A stretch of DNA of 34,393 nt from Bacillota bacterium (GCA_023399355.1 JAEWQC010000351.1:1-34393), one strand, 5' to 3'; shown: positions 7,109 to 13,890, counted from the stretch's first letter. Notes: generated from the sequence alone by a model not told the origin. Translations and numbers: made by a program.

Positions 7109-7687
7109 TTAATTTGAACCTTCTACTTTGTCGTTTAATATAGCTTGTCCTAATTTTTTAGCTAAAGCATCTCTATGTTGTTGTTTGATTATTTGATAAT
7201 CATGTAATTTATTCTCTAGGTTTTCAAAATCATAGCAAAATGAAGCTAATCCACTGTTTTCATCTTTGTGTTTAGTAATTTTTTCATGAAGACTTCTAGC
7301 ATTATTAATAATTAAGCTCTTTTTCTTCCTTATTTCAATCACTTCAATATTTAGTAGACTAGCATATTTCTCTTCTTCTTTCGATATATCAATTAAGTAA
7401 ACATCATCATCATGAACTGGTATAATATTATTCAAATTAATTACACATTTTAGTTCGCCTTTATAATCTATTCTTATAAAATCAAGCCTATCTTTCCATT
7501 TTTCATGTTTTGGTTTTGGAGAAGATAGAGGAGCATAATAATTAAAACCATTTATTGTAGTAATAATTATTCCTACATAGGGTCTTAACCTGCCTTTTTC
7601 TTCGTTATCCCACATGTTTTTTTGAAAATTTTTAAGATAATCTATGTACTTAGTATCCACTGTATAAAGTTTTAACTCAGTCTCCAT
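7109..7687 (-). CDS. type III toxin: AbiQ/ToxN-family endoribonuclease
   Basis: The 192-residue protein matches the AbiQ/ToxN/CptN family. It opens with LYTVDTKYIDYLKNF (residues 7-21), continues with PYVGIIITTINGFNYYAPLSSPK (36-58) and then INLNNIIPV, all in family order; Lactococcus AbiQ is of similar size. These proteins are RNases that cut their own repeat-RNA antitoxin and cellular or phage RNA, and cause abortive infection when the RNA antitoxin is lost. The S55-S56-P57-K58 segment aligns with the active-site loop of ToxN. ATG 7687 has GGGAGA 7-10 bases upstream. It lies directly downstream of a leaky terminator and three 38-nt repeats, the diagnostic type III layout. The very Lys-rich, AT-rich coding style differs from the neighbouring chromosome. 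Confidence 0.9.
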   Translation of the reverse strand: METELKLYTVDTKYIDYLKNFQKNMWDNEEKGRLRPYVGIIITTINGFNYYAPLSSPKPKHEKWKDRLDFIRIDYKGELKCVINLNNIIPVHDDDVYLIDISKEEEKYASLLNIEVIEIRKKKSLIINNARSLHEKITKHKDENSGLASFCYDFENLENKLHDYQIIKQQHRDALAKKLGQAILNDKVEGSN

Positions 7688-7711
7688 TTCAATATCTCCC
7701 TTGCAATAAAT

Positions 7712-7740
7712 AAGGCAACTAAAAATAAATTAGTTGCCTT
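7712..7740 (-). terminator. attenuating terminator between antitoxin RNA and toxin
   Basis: A perfect 11-bp stem, AAGGCAACTAA/TTAGTTGCCTT with a 7-base loop, is followed on the minus strand by ATTTATT, a broken U-run. In type III systems such a leaky terminator makes antitoxin RNA greatly exceed toxin mRNA. Confidence 0.85.
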
Positions 7741-7743
7741 TCT

Positions 7744-7857
7744 GTTAAATCTTCCACTTTAACGGGTAGGAACTCTCCCCTTTTAAATCTCCAACTTTAT
7801 CAGGTATGGACTCACCTCTGTTAAATCTTCCACTTTAACGGGTAGGAACTCACCTCT
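7744..7857 (-). ncRNA. type III antitoxin RNA, three 38-nt tandem repeats
   Basis: Exactly three contiguous 38-nt units read on the minus strand: 7857-7820, 7819-7782 and 7781-7744. Each starts A(G/A)GGxGAGT and ends GATTTAA plus one base. Units one and three are nearly identical, differing only in the first six bases; unit two carries about eight changes spread through the unit. The predicted transcription start, 7 bases past the -10 box, falls on the first base of unit one. No protein can be read from the repeats. By analogy with ToxI and AntiQ, the toxin cuts the transcript into 38-nt pseudoknots that assemble with and inhibit it. The repeats have no spacers between them, so this is not a CRISPR array. 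Confidence 0.88.
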
Positions 7858-7863
7858 AAGATT

Positions 7864-7892
7864 ATTTTATGCCCAAAGTATTAAATTGTCAA
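7864..7892 (-). promoter_or_regulatory. consensus promoter of the toxin-antitoxin operon
   Basis: On the minus strand a perfect TTGACA (7887-7892) and TAAAAT (7864-7869) are exactly 17 bp apart. Upstream of the -35 an inverted repeat TGTGTA...TACACA (7899-7918), containing TGTATACA, could be an operator. The strength fits the need for abundant antitoxin RNA. Confidence 0.82.
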
Positions 7893-7985
7893 CACATTTG
7901 TGTATACATTTGTACACACATCTATTTTATTATACCCAACTTAATTAGTTTTTATTACATTATTTTATTTGCATTAATGTACAAC

Positions 7986-9221
7986 TTATAATAGTGATTT
8001 AATGACTTTTTCTCGTTTTTTTGCAGCATCTCGTTTCATATCTTCGTTAACATGTCCATACCGATCGAGAGTTGTTTCAATGCTTTCATGACCAAGATCA
8101 GATTGAAGTGTTTTTATATCAACACCTTGCTGCAACGAGAGTAGAGCAAAAGTATGCCGCATATCATGAAAACGAATAGAATCAATCCCAGAAGCTTTTA
8201 AAGCTCCTTTAAAGTTTCTCAAGAAGTTTCTAGGTTGTAGAAGGTTTCCAAGCTCATTTGTGAATACAAGCCCTTCGGAAAGCATCTTTTTTACACTTAA
8301 TTCATCGTAACCGATAAATTTATATTCGGCAGCTTTATTCTTTTTATGCTCTTTCAGAGCTTGAATAACATCGTCAGTGATAGCTATTACCCTGTTTTGC
8401 GAAGATTCTGTTTTCAGTTCTCTTAACACATGAGAACTTCCAACCTTTACAAGCTGTTGAATAACTTTTATTGTGTAATTCTTAAAATCAATATCCTTCC
8501 ACCTTAAGCCGAGTAATTCACCTCGTCTTAAGCCAGTATACAATTCCAAAAGGTATGCCGTATAATAGCGTTTATAAAACTGGTTTGTGGAAGCTGTTTC
8601 AAGAAACATTTTCACTTGCTCAATGCTAAGTGTTTTCATTTCTTTTTTAAGCAGCTTGGGAAGCTTAACAGCAGATGCAGGATTAATTGAAAGATACCTT
8701 TCCTTTATTGCCTGATCTAATGAGCCTTTGATTACCTGGTGGATGTGCCGGATTGTTTTCGGTGATAGACCGCCTTCTTTTTGCTCTAATTCGCCGGTCT
8801 CTTTATTTTTCTTTTTGTCCGACCTTCCACCAGTAAGTTTATCATTATAAAGTTTTTGAATATGAGAGGCTTGAAGGTTTAGTAATCGAATCCCTCCAAT
8901 CTCTGGGTTGATATGATTTTTTATCAAGCTTTCATATATAAGCCATGTCGTGTCTTTAATTGAACCTTTTATAGTGATATTCAACCAGGTATCAAGCCAT
9001 TGTTGAAGTGTTATTTTGTGTGGTTCAACAAAGCTGTTATTTTTTATATTACCCTTCGCTTCATCTATTTTTTCTTTGACTTCTTTTTGTGTACGTCCAT
9101 AAACTGTCTGTAATTTTATACTTCCATTAGATTTATAACCAATTGGAACACGACCTACCCATAATTTATCACTTTTTCTTTGGAAAATAGTACCTTCTCC
9201 ATTGGCACGTTTTTTTGACAT
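7986..9221 (-). CDS. int: tyrosine recombinase/integrase
   Basis: This 411-residue phage/ICE-type integrase has an N-terminal arm-binding region (ANGEGTIFQRKSDKLWVGRVP), a core-binding SAM-like domain (about residues 65-170) and a C-terminal catalytic domain with the full set of active residues: R232 (TGLRRGE), K270, H352 and R355 (HDMRH), H378 (GHESIETT) and nucleophile Y388 (DRYGHVN). It should catalyse integration at, and with the excisionase excision from, the 45-bp tRNA-Pro site. I choose ATG 9221, which has ATAGGAGGTC immediately upstream; an 8-codon extension lacks support. The gene points toward attL and ends 124 bp from the toxin-antitoxin promoter. Palindromic sites at 9256-9298 lie just upstream and may control it. 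Confidence 0.93.
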   Translation of the reverse strand: MSKKRANGEGTIFQRKSDKLWVGRVPIGYKSNGSIKLQTVYGRTQKEVKEKIDEAKGNIKNNSFVEPHKITLQQWLDTWLNITIKGSIKDTTWLIYESLIKNHINPEIGGIRLLNLQASHIQKLYNDKLTGGRSDKKKNKETGELEQKEGGLSPKTIRHIHQVIKGSLDQAIKERYLSINPASAVKLPKLLKKEMKTLSIEQVKMFLETASTNQFYKRYYTAYLLELYTGLRRGELLGLRWKDIDFKNYTIKVIQQLVKVGSSHVLRELKTESSQNRVIAITDDVIQALKEHKKNKAAEYKFIGYDELSVKKMLSEGLVFTNELGNLLQPRNFLRNFKGALKASGIDSIRFHDMRHTFALLSLQQGVDIKTLQSDLGHESIETTLDRYGHVNEDMKRDAAKKREKVIKSLL

Positions 9222-9255
9222 TGTATGACCTCCTATATACAACATTCTGATAAGA

Positions 9256-9298
9256 AAAGTTAACTTTCAAGCAAAAATTATTGAAAGTTAACTTTCAA
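9256..9298. repeat. palindromic operator-like repeats upstream of int
   Basis: A perfect 18-bp palindrome, TTGAAAGTTAACTTTCAA, lies at 9281-9298. A second copy, AAAGTTAACTTTCAA, lies at 9256-9270; the two centres are 25 bp apart. They sit 35-77 bp upstream of the int start codon. A dimeric repressor, or the excisionase, would be the natural ligand. Confidence 0.6.
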
Positions 9299-9468
9299 AA
9301 CTGCCTTGTAATAGTTGATTTCAGTGGGTTTGACAATAGGCTTGGAGTTGTAGCACCCCCTGCTAGTAAGGAGGGGGTAAATCAGAATTTCGTGGCTGAT
9401 TTATTGATTTTTTTGATGAAAATTATAGCAAATATTATACATTTTATTTTATCATTTGGAAATAATTA

Positions 9469-9654
9469 TTACAAGTGTGGGGCAATGAATTTTTTATTGT
9501 TGACCCCTGGATTAAAAGTTAATATAATCTCATTATTGGGGTTAGCTTCTCTTCTACCTGCACAAATGGTTACAATATCAAATTCTTTGATAATTGTTTC
9601 CGTTAGGCTTTTAAGCTCTTCAAGAAGAGATTTAAAACGTTCATTTAACTCCAT
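9469..9654 (-). CDS. small hypothetical protein of the element
   Basis: This is a 61-residue reading frame. The first half is helical and charged (MELNERFKSLLEELKSL), and the second half contains IVTICAGRREANPNNE and a short hydrophobic strand. ATG 9654 has AGAGGT 6-7 bases upstream; the frame stays open to 9717 without a better start. I do not recognise a family. It lies between the excisionase-like gene and int, co-directional with both, where element regulators often sit, but no DNA-binding motif is clear. The coding status is plausible rather than proven. Confidence 0.45.
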   Translation of the reverse strand: MELNERFKSLLEELKSLTETIIKEFDIVTICAGRREANPNNEIILTFNPGVNNKKFIAPHL

Positions 9655-9731
9655 TTGTTTACCTCTTTCGTTTAAATTTCCAGCATATGCAAGGTACATG
9701 ATATTTACCAATTGCATTTGTTGGTGGTCAC

Positions 9732-9776
9732 GAAGTCCGGATTCTTTGAGGGGAGCCGGACTTCTTTATTTTTTGT
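9732..9776 (+). terminator. intrinsic terminator-like hairpin, plus strand
   Basis: A perfect 9-bp stem GAAGTCCGG (9732-9740)/CCGGACTTC (9756-9764) is followed by TTTATTTTTT on the plus strand. No plus-strand gene is obvious upstream, so it may end an unannotated or antisense transcript crossing the element, or protect the convergent minus-strand genes. Confidence 0.5.
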
Positions 9777-9954
9777 GTGCCACTAACCATTTTTGAACCT
9801 CTTCTTTTTCATACCTTACGGTATTACCAATCAGAATATAAGGTAGACCTTTACGCCGCCATGTATTAGCTGTGTTCGGCGTTATTTTAAGAAGCTCACA
9901 TAATTCCTTAGTGGTTATGTATGTGTTATCTATAAAATCACCTCCTAATATCAT
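9766..9954 (-). CDS. xis: excisionase-like helix-turn-helix protein
   Basis: The roughly 55-62-residue protein is a MerR-like winged HTH of the excisionase type: YITTKELCELLKITPNTANTWRRKGLPYILIGNTVRYEKEEVQKWL. These proteins bend attachment DNA and direct the integrase to excise. The start is unusual. The only in-frame ATG (9952-9954) has no ribosome site, while a near-perfect Shine-Dalgarno, TAGGAGGTGA, falls inside the frame and is ideally spaced (7 bases) from an ATA codon at 9931-9933. Translation may start at ATA, or inefficiently at ATG. It is first of the int-direction genes, 112 bp upstream of the small hypothetical gene. Confidence 0.82.
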   Translation of the reverse strand: MILGGDFIDNTYITTKELCELLKITPNTANTWRRKGLPYILIGNTVRYEKEEVQKWLVAHKK

Positions 9955-10051
9955 GTTATATCAATTTTGATACAAATACAACATTTCCCATCACAAATTA
10001 ACTATAGTCTATCTAATCCACTATAGTATATTTTTCTCATACCCCCTTGTT

Positions 10052-10080
10052 CCCCCTTCTCTAAGGGGGGATTATTTTTT
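10052..10080 (+). terminator. terminator-like hairpin at the border of the non-coding block
   Basis: CCCCCTT (10052-10058) pairs with AAGGGGG (10063-10069) around a 4-base loop, followed by ATTATTTTTT. It would stop plus-strand transcription entering the structured segment. Confidence 0.45.
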
Positions 10081-10099
10081 AAAGAATTGGACAGGTATA

Positions 10100-10500
10100 C
10101 GGGCACCACTCTGTAGCAGTCTTTGAAGTAGCCACAGATGTGTCTCTGTGGTCAAGACCACCCCCCGCCCCTGAGGGAGCCAACGGTTCCTTTGACCCGA
10201 GGGGTTGCATTGTAGAAAGTCTCTGAAGTTCGAGCAGGTTGCAACCCCTGGGCAATATTGTACCGTTTTTGAGTAGGTCATTTTATCAAGGGCGAGCATA
10301 AGAAGTACGGCCTCTGGAGATCGAGCAATTTATTCCTCGCTTGGATCCTTGACAAGTAAGTGTCTCTGGAGCAGTGCCTTTCATTTTAGCGCTTTTTTCA
10401 AGCTTCCAATTCAGTTGTTGTGTGTGGGCGGTACGCCGTGCCACGGCTTCCGCGAAGGCACCCATTCCTACCTCGATTTTTGCACACACTATAATAATTT
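10100..10500. other. GC-rich structured non-coding segment of the element
   Basis: Between the excisionase gene and attR there are about 750 bp with no convincing coding frame. The section 10100-10500 is clearly richer in G and C than the AT-rich DNA on both sides. It contains a 10-bp stem AGGGGTTGCA/TGCAACCCCT (10200-10209 with 10240-10249), the hairpin CCACAGA/TCTGTGG (10132-10151) overlapping an alternative GTGGTC/GACCAC, and GGCG/CGCC and GTGCC/GGCAC pairings near 10427-10461. A degenerate motif (g/c)TCTyTGrAG recurs around 10119, 10219, 10312 and 10362. Possible roles are a transfer origin, a single-strand replication origin or a structured RNA. I cannot decide between them from sequence. 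Confidence 0.5.
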
Positions 10501-10568
10501 GATTAATTGGTTTCTCTTTTTTACTTTTTAATACTTGGCGGCGTAAAGGTAGGTATCAATAAAATTGG

Positions 10569-10598
10569 TGTACTTACTGTACTTATTTTGTACTAATA
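10569..10598. repeat. candidate integrase arm-type sites, right end
   Basis: Three back-to-back copies, TGTACTTACT, TGTACTTATT and TGTACTAATA (with a T before the last), match the two at 7068-7090. They lie 115-144 bp inside attR. Confidence 0.55.
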
Positions 10599-10650
10599 AG
10601 CTTAAGTTTAGATATGATTGAATAATGTCCAATAACAAATACAATTGTTA

Positions 10651-10671
10651 AAGCCCTTATATTTAGGGCTT
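10651..10671. other. 7-bp hairpin near attR
   Basis: AAGCCCT/AGGGCTT with a 7-base loop. There is no clear T-run, so the role is uncertain. Confidence 0.35.
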
Positions 10672-10712
10672 CTTAAAGCTTATTAGTTTCAAATATAACA
10701 TACTTCGCTCAA

Positions 10713-10757
10713 TTCGGGACCAAGAGGCCGTGGGTTCAAATCCCGCCACTCCGACCA
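10713..10757 (+). repeat. attR: 45-bp attachment repeat, tRNA-Pro 3' half
   Basis: This is an exact copy of 6961-7005 without the tRNA 5' half. It is the original chromosomal end of the tRNA before integration, and is directly followed by the original terminator. Confidence 0.93.
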
Positions 10758-10763
10758 AAAAAA

Positions 10764-10793
10764 AATGAGGCTCATTATGAGCCTCATTTTTTT
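10764..10793 (+). terminator. original tRNA-Pro terminator, displaced by the element
   Basis: A perfect 11-bp stem AATGAGGCTCA/TGAGCCTCATT with a TTA loop is flanked by an A-run and a T-run. It starts 7 bp after attR, so before insertion it would have followed the tRNA directly. Confidence 0.88.
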
Positions 10794-10909
10794 ATAAGCT
10801 TTGAGTTACTGATTCGTTTAACAATAAGTCAACTTTAATCCGATCAACATTGTATGATATACTAATTTAGTAATGTGTATGAAATTTCTGTAGAATAATA
10901 TGTGAGGGT

Positions 10910-10924
10910 GCGTCGTTTCGACGC
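10910..10924 (+). promoter_or_regulatory. hairpin between SD and start codon of the tandem binding protein
   Basis: GCGTCG-TTT-CGACGC is a perfect 6-bp GC-rich hairpin. A GAGGGT ribosome-site candidate (10904-10909) lies immediately before it, and the ATG at 10933 is 8 bases after it. Folding would bring the otherwise too distant site into normal spacing. Confidence 0.5.
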
Positions 10925-10932
10925 TAAAAAAA

Positions 10933-13671
10933 ATGAAAATAAGCTCAATCAACAAAAGGCATATTTTTATCACAGCAGCCTGTATCCTTGTAATTACTGT
11001 CATTGCATTGCTTTACAAAAATAATCCCGATACGGAAAAAACAGCTATCCCTCAAGCAAGTACAATGCAGAATGCAGTCTCCGTAACAAAGGAGAAACAA
11101 AATTCTTCCATTGAGGAAAGTATAATCAACATATATACATGTGATAAAGAAACGGAATATATATTCAAAAAATACTCTGAATTACATCCCGAATTCAAAT
11201 ATAGAATTAATTATGTAGAAGATGCCAATGGAACTTATTTCATAAAAGTACTTGGAGAACTGGAAAAAGGCGATAAAAATGCAATGGATATCTATTGTAT
11301 TCCCGGCTGGTACGCCCGGGAATTTATTAATGGTGAATACTCCGGGTATGCCTGTACATATAAAGAGCTTGGTATTGATATTGATACCGCTGTGAAGAAA
11401 GCCGACATACCACAGTATGCAATCGATTCCGGAACAAACAGGAATGGGGATATAGTTACACTTCCCTACGAATCAAATGTAGGCGTATTCATGTACAGAC
11501 GCTCCATAGCAAGAGAGGTCTGGGGTACGGATGATCCGGTGAAAATTGGCAATATCATAGGAGGAGGCAGCGAAAGCTGGGATATGTTTCTGAAGGCCGC
11601 TCAGACTTTGAAGAAGCATGGATGCTATATAGTGCCTGAATGTGATGCTATTTGGCCGCTGACAGATACGTGGTCCAATGAGACCACAGATTTAAAAGGG
11701 TTGTCAGGTACAAATTGGGATAAATTCATGGGTATTTCAAAATATCTGCTGGATAATGGGTGTATCAGGAATGACACTGTTCCATATTCGGAGCAATGGC
11801 TAAATGACCTGGACGGTAAGGGTGACAAGCCGATTTTTGGTATTGTCCCAAGATCTTTCAATGTATTGCAGTCACATTTGCTGAGGACTGCCGGTGACTG
11901 GGCGATATGCCTGCCTCCTGTCAGCAATGTCAAAGTGACTGATGATGCAGCTATCCTTGTCAATAAGAGTTCACATAACAAGGACAAGCTCCGGCTGCTT
12001 ATGGAATGGATCACACTGGACACTTCCAAAACCGGGCTTCAGAATTGTCTTGTATCCGATACAGTACGAAGCCTTGCCAAAGAGAAAAAAATGTCGGTCG
12101 TCTCTGGAGTTGTCCTAAAAAATACAAATGACAATCCGGACTTTCTGGGTGGTCAAAATATGAACGCTCTACTGTATGAAGCACAAAAAACAGCATCTGG
12201 AAAGCAGCAGGGCTATAATGGTCTGGAAACCCCAAATGCCGGAAGCTGGCTTGATGTGACTAAATCATATATCAATGGAGATACTGATAAAGAAGCTGCC
12301 ATTGCTAGCTTTGACAAAAGGGAGGAGGAAAACCGGGAATATATAAGGACATACTTTTTCGATCCTTCTGTCAATACTGTTTTCAATATATATTCCATGG
12401 ATCAGGAACTTGATAACATAGTTCGGAAATATGCTGAAAAGCATCCGGAATTCAACTATAAAATACATGCTGTTGAAGGTTCATTAATAGATGATAACCA
12501 CTTTCTCACTCAAATTGCCGATTCACTTCAAAAAGACGACGGCAGTCAAATAGATATTTACAGCGTACCTTCCGTATACGCCCGGGAGTTTATCAAAGGT
12601 AAGTACTCCAAGTATGCATCCACCTATAAAGAACTGGGTATTGATGTAAACACAGCTTTGAAAAAGGCCGGTATTCCTCAATTTGCAATTGATGCCGGAA
12701 CCAACCGGAATGGCGAAGTAATCGCGCTTCCTTATGAAACCAGCGTTTGTGTATTTGCGTATCGCCGCTCAATTGCAAGGAAGGTGTGGGGTACAGATGA
12801 CCCTGACAAAATTGCCGATATCATTGGAGCAGGTACCGATAACTGGGATAAGTTCAAGGAAGCGGCGCAAACCTTGAAAAAGAATGGATATTATGTGGTA
12901 CCCGGGTATTATGGAGTATATCCCGCATTTGACGAAGGAACAGATACTTCCGGCCTTGATTTGGACGAAAGCAGCAGTATAAATCCGAAATGGGAAGAGT
13001 TTATGGATCTCTCAAAATACTTGTTTGATAACGGATGTATGAGGGATACCGAGCCTTATACCGACCAATGGCTAAAAGACCTGGGCGGTAAAGGCAGTAA
13101 GCCTGTATTTGGGGTTGTTGCTGCAGAAAATGACATTACCCGTGGATACTTAAAAAGAAATTTAGAGAGTACTTCAGGAGACTGGGCGGTATGCATCCCG
13201 CCATGTACTGCTCTGGGTCCGGGCGCACCTTCAGGCATACTGGTTAATAAGAACTCGCAGCTCAAGGATAAAATCGCGCCTCTTATAGAATGGATCACTT
13301 TGGATTCTTCTGAAAGAGGGCTCCAATTCAGCATGGCAAATGACACGCTTTATAATGGGGGTGATAAAGAAAATTCATTTAGTGATTACGATGGGAAGAG
13401 GACCGTTATATCAAGGACAATTATGAATAATGTAAATAACAGTGTAAAGTTTCTTCGTGGACAGAACATAAATTCTGTCGTATCTGACGCTATAAATATT
13501 ATAGACAGAAAGCCACAGCTGCCTAATACCGATCTGGATAGCTTGTACGCTTCCAGTTGGATCGAAATGACAAAAGCATACCTTAAAGGAGATATCAGTA
13601 AAGAAGCTGCAATTGCAGAATTTAAAGCTGGACTGAAAAAAATCAAATCAGATTATTTATCAACTCATTAA
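10933..13671 (+). CDS. membrane-anchored protein with two tandem solute-binding domains
   Basis: The 912-residue protein has one N-terminal hydrophobic segment (about residues 10-27) and no convincing lipobox, then two similar extracytoplasmic binding-protein domains (about 62-480 and 482-912). Landmarks repeat with a period of about 420 residues: YAREFI, YKELGID, GTNRNG, LPYE, YRRSIAR, VWGTDDP, AAQTLKK, GDWA and EWITLD. The fold resembles family 1 carbohydrate-binding proteins of ABC importers, but no permease or ATPase adjoins it. It may deliver two ligands, act as a sensor, or serve a transporter elsewhere. It lies alone between the attR terminator and a probable older attachment scar, suggesting it came with an earlier insertion. 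The start has the unusual hairpin described at 10910-10924. Confidence 0.8.
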   Translation: MKISSINKRHIFITAACILVITVIALLYKNNPDTEKTAIPQASTMQNAVSVTKEKQNSSIEESIINIYTCDKETEYIFKKYSELHPEFKYRINYVEDANGTYFIKVLGELEKGDKNAMDIYCIPGWYAREFINGEYSGYACTYKELGIDIDTAVKKADIPQYAIDSGTNRNGDIVTLPYESNVGVFMYRRSIAREVWGTDDPVKIGNIIGGGSESWDMFLKAAQTLKKHGCYIVPECDAIWPLTDTWSNETTDLKGLSGTNWDKFMGISKYLLDNGCIRNDTVPYSEQWLNDLDGKGDKPIFGIVPRSFNVLQSHLLRTAGDWAICLPPVSNVKVTDDAAILVNKSSHNKDKLRLLMEWITLDTSKTGLQNCLVSDTVRSLAKEKKMSVVSGVVLKNTNDNPDFLGGQNMNALLYEAQKTASGKQQGYNGLETPNAGSWLDVTKSYINGDTDKEAAIASFDKREEENREYIRTYFFDPSVNTVFNIYSMDQELDNIVRKYAEKHPEFNYKIHAVEGSLIDDNHFLTQIADSLQKDDGSQIDIYSVPSVYAREFIKGKYSKYASTYKELGIDVNTALKKAGIPQFAIDAGTNRNGEVIALPYETSVCVFAYRRSIARKVWGTDDPDKIADIIGAGTDNWDKFKEAAQTLKKNGYYVVPGYYGVYPAFDEGTDTSGLDLDESSSINPKWEEFMDLSKYLFDNGCMRDTEPYTDQWLKDLGGKGSKPVFGVVAAENDITRGYLKRNLESTSGDWAVCIPPCTALGPGAPSGILVNKNSQLKDKIAPLIEWITLDSSERGLQFSMANDTLYNGGDKENSFSDYDGKRTVISRTIMNNVNNSVKFLRGQNINSVVSDAINIIDRKPQLPNTDLDSLYASSWIEMTKAYLKGDISKEAAIAEFKAGLKKIKSDYLSTH

Positions 13672-13802
13672 ATGTGAATAAATTTACTTGACTCGACAGT
13701 ACCGAAATAAGAGTTTTGGAAATAACTCTCCTGGAAACAATTTTAATCTAAAAAGCAAATTGAATTAATGACAATACAAGAAAGCAAATGATTCGGCTCT
13801 GA

Positions 13803-13873
13803 GCTCCGACCGGAATAAAGAAGCGACTTCCACGAAAATGAAGGTCGCTTCTTTTACACCTTGAAATGAAAGA
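13803..13873 (+). repeat. probable third attachment scar, homologous to 6997-7067
   Basis: The block begins with CTCCGACC, the 3' end of tRNA-Pro, and continues through AAAGAAGCGACTT, GAAAATGAA and CCTTGAAATGAA in the same order and spacing as the sequence just after attL, about 80% identical by eye over some 60 bases. The remaining tRNA sequence is unrecognisable. It suggests an older insertion at the same target. Confidence 0.55.
13817..13855 (+). terminator. intrinsic terminator
   Basis: A 16-bp stem AAAGAAGCGACTTCCA/TGAAGGTCGCTTCTTT with two central mismatches, a CGAAAA loop and TTTT follows the tandem binding protein by about 145 bp. It lies convergent to the nitroreductase gene. Confidence 0.75.
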
Positions 13874-13890
13874 TGAACATATCAATTTCC

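Larger units (their letters stand above)
6961..10757. mobile_element. small tRNA-Pro-integrated element carrying a type III TA system
   Basis: The element is bounded by 45-bp perfect direct repeats (6961-7005 and 10713-10757) that start at the first base of the tRNA anticodon loop, giving a 3,752-bp unit. It encodes a tyrosine integrase, an excisionase-like HTH protein, one small unknown gene and a toxin/RNA-antitoxin pair. It also holds candidate integrase arm sites near both ends and about 700 bp of mostly non-coding DNA. I see no replication, mobilisation or capsid gene. It is therefore a minimal satellite, mobilisable element or genomic islet rather than a self-transmissible one. Most of it is visibly more AT-rich than the flanking chromosome. 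Confidence 0.9.

Noticed and set aside
7744..7857. Possible short CRISPR array
   Set aside because: The 38-nt units are directly contiguous with no spacers, and no cas gene is near. The promoter, leaky terminator and toxin layout fits a type III antitoxin instead.
9281..9796. 171-residue plus-strand frame upstream of int
   Set aside because: It crosses a palindrome, two terminator-like hairpins and the opposing small gene and xis end; no ribosome site or family.
10072..10489. Short minus-strand frames in the GC-rich segment
   Set aside because: They lack ribosome sites and sit on dense hairpins; non-coding structure explains the region better.
10933..10983. Lipobox (ITAAC) in the tandem binding protein
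   Set aside because: The hydrophobic run before the Cys is too short and continues after it, so a signal anchor is more likely.
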